This document shows positions 15,340 to 23,479 of a DNA stretch of 48,208 nucleotides, piece by piece. A program made the translations under genes and the position numbers. The DNA comes from Caldithrix sp. (GTDB lineage Bacteria; Zhuqueibacterota; Zhuqueibacteria; Thermofontimicrobiales; Sulfurfontimicrobiaceae), in NCBI GenBank assembly GCA_020722815.1, contig DYKB01000056.1, forward strand, positions 1 to 48,208, in the 5' to 3' direction. The notes beneath the pieces are model-generated. The model was not told where the DNA came from. It worked only from the letters and a program-made list of their open reading frames with translations, and searched no databases. Within the stretch, counting starts at the first letter, position 1. The number at the start of each line of letters is the position of its first letter.

Positions 15340-17121
15340 ATGCCTGAGGGTTACATGAATTCCAACTTTGATAATGAAACTTCGCAATTGCAATATGCTC
15401 ACGATCGCGCTTTAAATGATAAGCTTATGGAATTACAGGCACTATTCGAAATGAGTCAAATCCTCAATTCTTCTCTGAATCTGAAATCCATTCTGGATAA
15501 TATGCTGCTGACTTCCATGGGGAAGATGATGATCAGTAAAGGAATTATCCTGCTGCAAAAAGAAAATGATATTTTCGTTGTTGAGAATTTAAAAGGCCTG
15601 GATCGTTCCATCATTGGAAAAAAGGTACAAATTAGTGATTTTTTTAATTCACCGGTTTTTACCAGAGAAATGTCGAACGAGTGGGTGCAATTTTTTCAAA
15701 AGTTGGGGATAATGGTTTTATTTCCGGTGTTTAGTAATAAGAAAAATCTGGGAATTATTGGATTTGGTGGTAAAATTGCTAATCTAGAATATTCACAGGC
15801 TGAACTGGATTTCCTGAATTCACTCTCCAATATCGCAGCGACTGCCATTGAAAGAGGATTGATTTTTCAGGAGTTGAATGAGGTCTATCGTCGTCTGGAT
15901 CGAAAGTACCAGGAATTGAATACACTCTTTGAAATTAGTAAAGAACTCAATTCGGTGGCGCTCGATTCAAATAATATTTTAAATCTTTTGATTTATGCAA
16001 TAATGGGTGAGATGGTCGTCAATCGGTGTGCCGTTTTACTTCGACGTGAAGATCGAATGGAATTACGCCTCTCCAAAGGCATGGGAAATATCGATACCGA
16101 AATAAAGGAACGACTCACGGACAATCTACAGCAGCGGTTATGTTCACTGATGGCCCCCGTCAGCTTTTCAGAAGCTGATTCTCATGAGTATTTTAAGAGT
16201 CTGTTGGCTATAAATTTTCAGGTTCTTGTCCCCATGCGTATTCAGGATGAAAATCAGGGCATTATAATGATTGGTCCAAAGATTACCAAACAGGAATTTC
16301 GTTCTGAAGAGCTCGAATTTTTATTTACCCTGGGTAGCCAGGCGATGATTTCGCTGGAAAATGCCCGATTATTTGAAGAAATGCGTGAAAAAGAGCGTCT
16401 TGAAGAAGAGCTCAATATTGCCAGGGAGATTCAACAGCGATTATTGCCGAAAAGTTTACCAAAGCTTGAAAAATTTGATATTGCCGCCATTAATGTCTCT
16501 TCCTATCAAATTGGAGGGGATTACTTCGACTGTATTAAAATCGATGACTCCCATTACGGTATCGCCATTGCTGATGTATCTGGTAAGGGTGTACCCGCCT
16601 CGCTTTTGATGTCAAATGTTCAGGCCAGCCTGCATTCGTTGATTGAAACCGATTTAAACACTCCTGAAATGATCAAACGGATGAATAATTTGATTTATAA
16701 AAATACAACGTCGGATAAGTTTGTGACTTTTTTCTACGGTGTTCTGGATGTAGAAAATTCAACATTTCACTTTTGCAATGCCGGTCATAATCCACCCTAT
16801 CTTTATCACCACAACGATGAATATCACCTGTTGGAAAAAGGTGGATTGCTATTGGGGATGTTTCCGGAGATGAACTATCAGATTGATTCCATGAAATTAA
16901 ATTCCGGTGATTGTATGTTTCTTTATACCGATGGCGTCAGCGAGGCCATGAATGATAAGGATGAGGAGTTTGGTACAGAGCGAATTGAATTTATTTTAAA
17001 GAAATATAAAGATAAGACGGCTCAGGAATTACTGGACATATTTTTAAGTGCCATTCGGGGATTTACTGAAAATGTTGCCCAAAGTGATGATATTACGATG
17101 GTTATAATAAAAGTAAAATAG
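15340..17121 (+). CDS. GAF-GAF-PP2C (SpoIIE-type) phosphatase
   Basis: Likely the sensor phosphatase that dephosphorylates the STAS antagonist. The 593-residue cytoplasmic protein has a first GAF domain (about 35-175), a linker helix, a second GAF domain (about 190-350), a helical linker (EEMREKERLEEELNIAREIQ) and a PP2C/SpoIIE domain (about 370-593). Metal-binding acidic residues are visible in GGDYFDCIKI and DVSGKGVPASLLM, plus YTDGVSEAMN and QSDDITMV at the end. The helical linker is the type that couples sensor input to PP2C activation. An ATG five codons in (15355) has a closer GAGGG site and may be the true start. The GAF ligand cannot be read. Confidence 0.92.
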   Translation: MPEGYMNSNFDNETSQLQYAHDRALNDKLMELQALFEMSQILNSSLNLKSILDNMLLTSMGKMMISKGIILLQKENDIFVVENLKGLDRSIIGKKVQISDFFNSPVFTREMSNEWVQFFQKLGIMVLFPVFSNKKNLGIIGFGGKIANLEYSQAELDFLNSLSNIAATAIERGLIFQELNEVYRRLDRKYQELNTLFEISKELNSVALDSNNILNLLIYAIMGEMVVNRCAVLLRREDRMELRLSKGMGNIDTEIKERLTDNLQQRLCSLMAPVSFSEADSHEYFKSLLAINFQVLVPMRIQDENQGIIMIGPKITKQEFRSEELEFLFTLGSQAMISLENARLFEEMREKERLEEELNIAREIQQRLLPKSLPKLEKFDIAAINVSSYQIGGDYFDCIKIDDSHYGIAIADVSGKGVPASLLMSNVQASLHSLIETDLNTPEMIKRMNNLIYKNTTSDKFVTFFYGVLDVENSTFHFCNAGHNPPYLYHHNDEYHLLEKGGLLLGMFPEMNYQIDSMKLNSGDCMFLYTDGVSEAMNDKDEEFGTERIEFILKKYKDKTAQELLDIFLSAIRGFTENVAQSDDITMVIIKVK

Positions 17122-17204
17122 CATATTTATTGATTTTAATAGCGACAAAAACATTTAATTACACTAAAACAGGATGGTTTCCACCCATAAAAAAGGAATT
17201 TGAA

Positions 17205-18350
17205 ATGGCGTCGATTCTCATTGTGGATGATGATCAAAATATTCTCATGTTGCTTTCGGAGGTGCTTAATCGACTAAATCATAAAGTCACCAAAGCCAGT
17301 GATGGGGCTGAAGCAATTCCGCTGCTTCAGGAACAAAATTTCGATCTGGTTATTTCTGATCTGCACATGAAAAAAATTAACGGGATCGAAGTGTTGAAAG
17401 CCGTTAAAGAAAAGGACAAAAATCGTGACGTTTTAATTTTGACTGGCTATGCAACGGTACAGTCGGCTGTAAAAGCAATGAAATTAGGGGCTTATGATTA
17501 TTTAACCAAACCACTGAATATTGAAGAATTAAAACAAAAAGTTCAGCTCGCGCTGGAACATCAGTCGCTGAAATTAAAAATGGCAGAACAGGAACGGCAG
17601 CTTCGCACGCATCAGGCGACAATCGAACGTGACTTGAAACTGGCCACCGCGATACAACAAACGCTTATTCCGCGCGCTTTTGAGAACAATCAAATTCGAA
17701 TCGATGTGCACCACTTACCGATTATCGGCGTGGGGGGAGATTTTGCCGATATTTATTATCAGCCAAACAGGTTCGTTTATTTAAATTTAATCGATGTTAC
17801 AGGGCATGGAATCGCTTCTGCTTTAATCGTCAATCGAATTTGTAGTGACATCCGAAAATGGGTGCATGATGAATTACAGCCCCAGGAAATTCTGTTTCGT
17901 TTGAACAATTTTATCGTCGAATCATTTTATTTAACAGGGATGTTTTTGACTGGTTTTTCATGCTATATTGATTTAATCAAATATCAATTGGTGTATGCTG
18001 GCAGTGCGCATCCACCGGCCCTGCTGTGGCAACAGGAGCTGCCGCGAACGGAGAAACTTGAATCCCAAAATACCATTTTGGGCTTCGATAAAAGTTCAGC
18101 GAACATGTTTTCGCAGACTTTGGTGCCTATCCGGAGTGGAGATAAACTGCTAATGTATACCGATGGCATTATTGAGGCAGAAAATAATCAGGGGGATCAA
18201 TTTGGCATAGAGGGATTAATCGCTGCATTGGAATCCGGTCAAAATAACACTTGTGATTCAACAATTCAATATTTGCTGGAAAAAATGAATCAATTCCGCC
18301 AGAAACCGATTCGGGATGATATTTATCTGGTGAGTGCGGAAATTAAATAA
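17205..18350 (+). CDS. Response regulator with PP2C phosphatase output
   Basis: The N-terminal receiver domain (about residues 1-120) has the acidic pair in LIVDDDQN, phospho-acceptor Asp52 in LVISDLHM, and the conserved lysine in LTKPLN. A helical linker (about 120-160) leads to a SpoIIE-type PP2C domain (about 165-380) with GVGGDFADIYY, DVTGHGIASAL and YTDGIIEAENN. This links a two-component input to partner switching. I chose the ATG at 17205 because it follows AAGGAA and starts exactly at the receiver fold; the TTG at 17130 would add an unlike 25-residue extension. The matching histidine kinase is not in the window. Confidence 0.92.
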   Translation: MASILIVDDDQNILMLLSEVLNRLNHKVTKASDGAEAIPLLQEQNFDLVISDLHMKKINGIEVLKAVKEKDKNRDVLILTGYATVQSAVKAMKLGAYDYLTKPLNIEELKQKVQLALEHQSLKLKMAEQERQLRTHQATIERDLKLATAIQQTLIPRAFENNQIRIDVHHLPIIGVGGDFADIYYQPNRFVYLNLIDVTGHGIASALIVNRICSDIRKWVHDELQPQEILFRLNNFIVESFYLTGMFLTGFSCYIDLIKYQLVYAGSAHPPALLWQQELPRTEKLESQNTILGFDKSSANMFSQTLVPIRSGDKLLMYTDGIIEAENNQGDQFGIEGLIAALESGQNNTCDSTIQYLLEKMNQFRQKPIRDDIYLVSAEIK

Positions 18351-18386
18351 AGTTACGATAACCGACTAATCAAAAGGATGCTGTTT

Positions 18387-19451
18387 ATGGCGCGTTCGAT
18401 TCTGGTCATCAATCCTGGCTCAACTTCTACCAAAATTGCAGTTTTTCATGATGCAATTCCTCAAATACAAAAGAACATCCATCACCCGCCTGCTGAACTT
18501 GCAAACTATCCCAAAATCTGGACACAATTGGATTATCGTCTCGAGGCTATCCAGGATTTCCTGGATGAAAATAAAATTTCGCTGAAAAAATTTTCAGCGA
18601 TTGTTGCGCGTGGTGGGTTGTTAAAACCGATTAAAGGTGGGACGTATATTGTTTCTGCCAACATGCTATATGATTCTGAAATCGGGATTCAGGGCGAACA
18701 TGCGGCCAATCTGGCTTGTGCGCTGGCCTATCGCCTGGCGCAGCCATTTAATTTGCCGGCTTTCGTGGTTGACCCGATTTCTGTGGATGAATTTGAACCA
18801 CTTGCGCGTATTTCCGGCCATCCATTGATTGAACGACGCTGCCTTTCGCATACGTTAAATATTCATGCCGTCGGTCGTGAAACCGCCCAAATGCTGGGAA
18901 TTGATTATGAAAAAAGTAATTTTATCATTGCCCATTTGGGAGGTGGAATTTCAGTCTGTCCGTTAACAGCGGGACGCATTGTCGATGTCAATGATGCTTC
19001 CAGTGATGGGCCTTTTTCACCGGAAAGAACCGGCGGATTACCGCTGCAGCAATTTATCTCACTTTGTTTTTCAAATCAATACACCGCATCCCAGATGAAG
19101 CGACTGGTCATGGGTGAAGGTGGTCTAACAGCGTATCTTAAAACAAACAATGCCACTGAAATCGAAGCCCGAATTCGGCAGGGCGATCAATATGCCCGGT
19201 TGATTTATGAAGCCATGGCCTATCAAATCGCCAAAGAAATTGGGGCCATGAGTACGGTGATTGGTGGAAAAATAGACGCCATTGTCCTAACCGGCGGCCT
19301 GGCGGGCTCAAAAATGCTCATGGACTGGATAAAAGAACGGGTGGAATTCATCGCGAACGTTATGATTCTGCCTGGTGAATTCGAAATGGAAGCGCTGGTC
19401 AAAGGTGCCTTGCGGGTGCTGGATGGGATTGAGGAAGCGCTGAATTACTAA
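18387..19451 (+). CDS. buk: Butyrate kinase (acetate kinase superfamily)
   Basis: The enzyme interconverts a short-chain acyl phosphate plus ADP and the acid plus ATP, and serves substrate-level ATP formation during amino-acid or butyrate-type fermentation. The roughly 354-residue protein starts with ILVINPGSTSTKIAVF, the butyrate kinase form of the ASKHA phosphate motif. It continues with IVARGGLLKPIKGGTY, HLGGGISV and IVLTGGLAGS. The ATG at 18387 lies 10 bp behind AAAAGG; the ATG at 18378 sits too close to that site. No phosphate butyryltransferase gene is adjacent. It precedes iorA on the same strand, so branched-chain or aromatic acids are plausible substrates. Confidence 0.9.
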   Translation: MARSILVINPGSTSTKIAVFHDAIPQIQKNIHHPPAELANYPKIWTQLDYRLEAIQDFLDENKISLKKFSAIVARGGLLKPIKGGTYIVSANMLYDSEIGIQGEHAANLACALAYRLAQPFNLPAFVVDPISVDEFEPLARISGHPLIERRCLSHTLNIHAVGRETAQMLGIDYEKSNFIIAHLGGGISVCPLTAGRIVDVNDASSDGPFSPERTGGLPLQQFISLCFSNQYTASQMKRLVMGEGGLTAYLKTNNATEIEARIRQGDQYARLIYEAMAYQIAKEIGAMSTVIGGKIDAIVLTGGLAGSKMLMDWIKERVEFIANVMILPGEFEMEALVKGALRVLDGIEEALNY

Positions 19452-19578
19452 TTTGGGTCTTTAATTGATGAAAGGACGCATAGGCATAATACGTGATGCC
19501 TGATCCGTAATAGTGGGGGAAGAAAAGTGTGGTTTGCGAAAACAGGAACATTCATTTACTTATTTATCAGGTGGAGAC

Positions 19579-21324
19579 ATGAAACAATTACTTTCTGGAA
19601 ATGAAGCAATAGCACGAGGCGCTTATGAGGCAGGAGTTTTATTTGCCGCGGCTTATCCGGGAACTCCCAGTACCGAAATCCTTGAAAATATTGGGAAATA
19701 TAAAGATATTCAATCCCAATGGGCGCCAAATGAAAAAGTAGCCATGGAAGTCGTGATTGGTGCCGCGCTGGGAGGTGTTCGATCCTTGACGGCCATGAAA
19801 CATGTGGGCTTAAATGTCGCGGCCGATCCTTTTTTCAGTGCTTCTTATATGGGAGTGAATGCCGGACTGATGATTGTTTCGGCAGATGATCCGTCCATGC
19901 ACTCTTCGCAAAATGAGCAGGATAATCGCTGGTATGCACGGGCTGCCAAAATGCCCATGCTTGAACCATCTGATAGTGCCGAGGCGAAAGAGTTTGTGAT
20001 TCGAGGATTGGAACTCAGTGAAAAATTCGATACGCCGATTTTATTGCGGACAACAACCCGGGTAAATCACTCCAAAAGTGTTGTTGAACTGGGTGAACGG
20101 ACTGTTCCTGAAAAGAAAGTTTATCGGAAAAATTTTCAAAAATATACCTTACTACCCAATAATGCCCGAAAACGACATCAATTTGTGGAACAGCGGCTCC
20201 TGGAAATGGCTGAATGGAATAATCAATCCCTTCTAAATCAGGTTCAAATGCGCGGGTTGGAAATTGGCATCATCACCAGTGGTGTTAGTTATCAATATGC
20301 ACGAGAAGTTTTTCCGGAAGCCTCTATTTTAAAAATCGGATTAACCTTTCCACTGCCTAAAAAGTTAATTCTCGATTTCGCCCAAAAAGTCAAACAGCTT
20401 TTTGTCATCGAAGAATTGGACCCATTTCTGGAGGAACAGGTAAGGGCGATGGGAATAAAAGTGACCGGCAAGGATAAATTACCTTTGCTGTATGAATATA
20501 ACCCCGATGTGCTTTTGGAAAGTTTCGGGCTACGTAAAGAAAACGCAGCGGTGTCGCCAGTTGTTGAGCGTGAAATACCGGCGCGACCACCGGTGCTTTG
20601 TCCTGGCTGTTCACACCGGGGGATTTTTTATTTGCTGAAAAAACTTCGCTTGAATGTGACAGGTGATATTGGGTGCTATACGCTGGGAGGATTTTCACCA
20701 CTTTCCGCCATCGACACCTGTGTTGATATGGGAGCCAGTGTTGGCATGGCAGAAGGAATGGAAAAAGCCAGTCCGAATGAGCGAAAAGGCAAATTGGTCG
20801 CTGTAATCGGTGATTCGACGTTTCTCCATAGCGGCATTACCGGACTGATGGATGTGGTTTATAATCAGGCTGCGACAAAAGTCATCATTCTGGATAATCA
20901 TATTACCGCCATGACCGGCCATCAGGAGCATCCGGCTTCGGGGAAAACACTTAGTGGCCAGATGACTTCCCGGGTGAATATTCAGCAGCTTTGTGAGGCG
21001 ATTGGTATTAAACGGATAATTCGTGTCAATCCATATCATTTGGATGAAACACTCAAAATTCTCAAGGCGGAATTGGCCATTGAAGAGCCCTCGGTGATTA
21101 TCGCGGATGCGCCCTGTGTCATTCATGCGCGAACGCGTTTCAGTGAGCCTTATTGGGTGGATGAATCAAAATGTATTGAGTGCCAGGTGTGCTTTCAGGT
21201 GGGCTGTCCCGCCATTGAAAAAGCGGAATCTGGTAAAGCCCGGATTAATCCATTGCTTTGTATCGGCTGTGATATTTGTCGGCAGGTCTGTAAACCAGAT
21301 GCCATTCAGCGGCCGGTTCAGTAG
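19579..21324 (+). CDS. iorA: Indolepyruvate:ferredoxin oxidoreductase, alpha subunit
   Basis: IorA with IorB oxidatively decarboxylates aryl-pyruvates from aromatic amino acids to aryl-acyl-CoA and reduces ferredoxin. The roughly 581-residue protein has the pyrimidine-binding N-terminal domain (LLSGNEAIARGAYEAG, AAYPGTPSTEI), a central transketolase-like domain and a thiamine-diphosphate domain (PGCSHRGIFYLLKKL, GDSTFLHSGITGL, DNHITAMTGHQEHP). The C terminus carries two 4Fe-4S motifs (CIECQVCFQVGCP and CIGCDICRQVCKP). The ATG at 19579 has an AGGTG ribosome site; an upstream start at 19513 is less likely. No iorB gene is found in the window, which is unusual because the two are often adjacent. 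Confidence 0.93.
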   Translation: MKQLLSGNEAIARGAYEAGVLFAAAYPGTPSTEILENIGKYKDIQSQWAPNEKVAMEVVIGAALGGVRSLTAMKHVGLNVAADPFFSASYMGVNAGLMIVSADDPSMHSSQNEQDNRWYARAAKMPMLEPSDSAEAKEFVIRGLELSEKFDTPILLRTTTRVNHSKSVVELGERTVPEKKVYRKNFQKYTLLPNNARKRHQFVEQRLLEMAEWNNQSLLNQVQMRGLEIGIITSGVSYQYAREVFPEASILKIGLTFPLPKKLILDFAQKVKQLFVIEELDPFLEEQVRAMGIKVTGKDKLPLLYEYNPDVLLESFGLRKENAAVSPVVEREIPARPPVLCPGCSHRGIFYLLKKLRLNVTGDIGCYTLGGFSPLSAIDTCVDMGASVGMAEGMEKASPNERKGKLVAVIGDSTFLHSGITGLMDVVYNQAATKVIILDNHITAMTGHQEHPASGKTLSGQMTSRVNIQQLCEAIGIKRIIRVNPYHLDETLKILKAELAIEEPSVIIADAPCVIHARTRFSEPYWVDESKCIECQVCFQVGCPAIEKAESGKARINPLLCIGCDICRQVCKPDAIQRPVQ

Positions 21325-21392
21325 CAGTGAATTTATTTTAAAATTAAAAATCATTAATCGATTTAAAATTTATAAATTGATTTCAGAACAAG

Positions 21393-21453
21393 GATTAACG
21401 ATTTATGATTTGAGAAGTATTGACTTCCGTTCGAAAATCATAAATCGTTAATC
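21393..21453. repeat. Perfect 19-bp inverted repeat between convergent genes
   Basis: GATTAACGATTTATGATTT (21393-21411) is matched exactly by its reverse complement at 21435-21453 around a 23-base loop. It lies between iorA and the convergent DUF2271 gene. A T run (CTTTTT) follows about 12 bases after the right arm on the plus strand, so it might act as a weak terminator, but the AT-rich stem and the distance make that uncertain. Confidence 0.8.
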
Positions 21454-21503
21454 ATCAATCAATCTTTTTCATTCAAAATCAGCCATTCACACAGTTGAAT
21501 CAT

Positions 21504-22496
21504 TTATTTTGCCACTGCAAAATAATTTACTTCCAGATAAGGAACAATATTTCCTTCTGTCACCACAATCCGACTGTCTTTCAAGCCAATTGAAATCGGC
21601 GTGCTGACAAATTGATCTGCCATGCTCGGCCAATAAATCGTTTCTACTTTTACAACATCCTCACCATTTTTAACCTTTTTGCCCAGATAATCTTTTAAAT
21701 CCCAGACATAAACGTGACCACCGGCATCGATACTGGCGCCGGTGACGGCATCGGTTCCCTGAAATCCGGAAGCTTTAGCCCAGCGATCCAAATTGGATTG
21801 TTTTTCTTTTGCAAACGCACTGAATCCAGAGACATAAAGCGTTTTTATGTAATTTCCGGCTTTATCCTCTACCCATACAGCCGTTTGTGGGGCTAATTCA
21901 TCCCGATACCCCAAAGTGAATTCGACCGTTAAATATGGTTTTTGATATTTTGGCGGATCAAAATGCCTGATTGTTGGCTGCATACTTTCGAAAGCCAATT
22001 TTGTCGCATCAGTCTGTGCAAATTCAGTAATGACTTTTATCCAATAGGTATGGGCCTGTTTTTGATGTCCCATTCCCAGCCAGTAAAATGCCTCGGCTTT
22101 GGTTTCTTTTGGTGCGTCACTTTTCGTAACCATTAGCAAATCTGCCATCCCATCTTCCAATTTACCCACAAAAAATGGCATCATGACGCCGATGGAACCG
22201 CGAATTAATCGTAATTCCATATCGTTGGGTGCGATTTTCACCGCTTTATCAGCCATTTTAGCAATATCGAATGCCAATTTCGAACGAAAATCTGTGTCGT
22301 GATAAATTCGTTCATCGTAGCCTTCATCTGTCAATTCACCAATAGCAGAAAGAAGCAGTTTATAGGCGGGTATATTGGTTGAATCGATTTCAATAGCTTT
22401 ACTTAATACTTTTTCAGCATTTTCAAAATCTTTGTTATCACAATAGGCGTTACCCAGTTGTGTCAGTAATCCAGAATTGTTTGGATTTTGTTCCAC
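21504..22496 (-). CDS. TPR plus DUF2271 protein, downstream half of an interrupted gene
   Basis: The 330-residue frame has TPR helices first (LTQLGNAYCDNKDFENAEKV, then KLAFDIAKMADKAVKIAPND). A segment resembling the upstream protein follows (GVMMPFFVGKLEDGMADLL). A C-terminal DUF2271-like beta domain comes last (about 195-330, LTVEFTLGYRDELAPQTAVW; GGHVYVWDLKDYLGKKV). There is no signal peptide of its own and no ribosome site at its GTG start. It is in the same reading frame as the upstream gene, separated only by TAA and one codon. It is best read as the 3' part of a single secreted TPR-DUF2271 protein split by a stop codon. Confidence 0.75.
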   Translation of the reverse strand: MEQNPNNSGLLTQLGNAYCDNKDFENAEKVLSKAIEIDSTNIPAYKLLLSAIGELTDEGYDERIYHDTDFRSKLAFDIAKMADKAVKIAPNDMELRLIRGSIGVMMPFFVGKLEDGMADLLMVTKSDAPKETKAEAFYWLGMGHQKQAHTYWIKVITEFAQTDATKLAFESMQPTIRHFDPPKYQKPYLTVEFTLGYRDELAPQTAVWVEDKAGNYIKTLYVSGFSAFAKEKQSNLDRWAKASGFQGTDAVTGASIDAGGHVYVWDLKDYLGKKVKNGEDVVKVETIYWPSMADQFVSTPISIGLKDSRIVVTEGNIVPYLEVNYFAVAK

Positions 22497-22499
22497 TTT

Positions 22500-23159
22500 T
22501 TACTTCAGGGAATTGACTTCTTCGGAGGTATATTTTTTTTCAGGAGCCTTTTCAACGGTCCTGGGTTTTTTCAGATCGGCAATTTGTTTTTCAGCCTGAA
22601 CAGCTTGTTCAGAACCTGGTGCCAATTCAACGATTTTTTTTAGCACTGGAATTGCCTTTTCCGGTTCGCTTTTTTTCACATAGCCTTCAGCCAGAAATTC
22701 GTGCGCGGCAATCAGCATTCCCGCCGGCACCTTTTGAGGGGATTTTTGATATAAATTGAGCAAAAATTCCAAATCTTGAATTCCTGTATCCAGATGACCT
22801 AAAAAGGAGGGCACTTTTACACCCAATAAACCCCAATTAAATCGTGCGACGGGATTGTTTGGATCCAGTGCCACTCCTTTATTTAGCATTTCAAAACCAA
22901 CACCTACCAGTCGGCCAGCTTCCATATAGTTTTGGGTCTGTCCGGCTTGACTTCCGCGATAAAGTCCTAGATAAGAATAGGCTGAGGAATTTTCCGGGTA
23001 CTTTTGAATAGCCTGTTCCATCAATTGGGCGGCTTCTTCCAGCTTGTTTGCGCGAAAATTTTCCTCCGCTTTCTGGATAAACTCTTCCGGGGTCTGCGCA
23101 TAAAGTTGTAAAAACACTAAAAAAATAAACATTACAGAAATTTTAATCAGATAACGCAT
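22500..23159 (-). CDS. Secreted TPR protein, upstream half of an interrupted gene
   Basis: A 219-residue frame with a clean signal peptide (ISVMFIFLVFLQLYAQ) and an AAGGAGAG ribosome site. TPR helices follow (EEFIQKAEENFRANKLEEAA, then SAYSYLGLYRG), a middle segment GVKVPSFLGHLDTGIQDLEF, and a further TPR pair (FLAEGYVKKSEPEKAIPVLK). It ends in EEVNSLK just before TAA. If the TAA were a sense codon, the frame would run on as a continuous helix into KVEQNPNNSGLLTQLG of the next frame. Together the two halves would make a 551-residue secreted protein. The function is unknown; the DUF2271 end suggests an envelope role. Confidence 0.8.
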   Translation of the reverse strand: MRYLIKISVMFIFLVFLQLYAQTPEEFIQKAEENFRANKLEEAAQLMEQAIQKYPENSSAYSYLGLYRGSQAGQTQNYMEAGRLVGVGFEMLNKGVALDPNNPVARFNWGLLGVKVPSFLGHLDTGIQDLEFLLNLYQKSPQKVPAGMLIAAHEFLAEGYVKKSEPEKAIPVLKKIVELAPGSEQAVQAEKQIADLKKPRTVEKAPEKKYTSEEVNSLK

Positions 23160-23189
23160 GGCTCTCTCCTTATTTAATAAAACTAAGCG

Positions 23190-23234
23190 AATCTCCGCAA
23201 ATTAAATTGGATGATTATTTAAATTACGGAGATT
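23190..23234. repeat. Hairpin in the leader region of the TPR gene
   Basis: AATCTCCG (23190-23197) pairs with CGGAGATT (23227-23234) and part of the AT-rich interior also pairs. It lies about 30-75 bp upstream of the TPR start at 23159. It could be a leader structure or a small palindromic repeat. Confidence 0.4.
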
Positions 23235-23479
23235 AAATGGTTTTTTTGGTATCAGAAGTCATGGTATTTGTTAAGAATAATTCTAATATACGGAATCATC
23301 TCAGGATAGTTTCTTTAGTATCAGAAAATAAAGAGGCGGTAGAAAATCATTTCATTTTCCTGTTCAAAATTTAAACCTTTTCCAACTCAAATTACGTCTC
23401 ACGCATCACGAATTACGCAATTCCCAAATGTGGATTAATAATAATAAACCGATAGACAGGTCTTACTTCAACCACTTTC
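23235..23479. other. Intergenic region before the TPR gene
   Basis: AT-rich sequence without a supportable gene. Near 23392-23420 there is a self-similar stretch (ACGCATCACGAATTACGC) of the kind seen in simple intergenic repeats. The downstream end of the SUMF1 fusion gene borders it at 23480. Confidence 0.4.
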
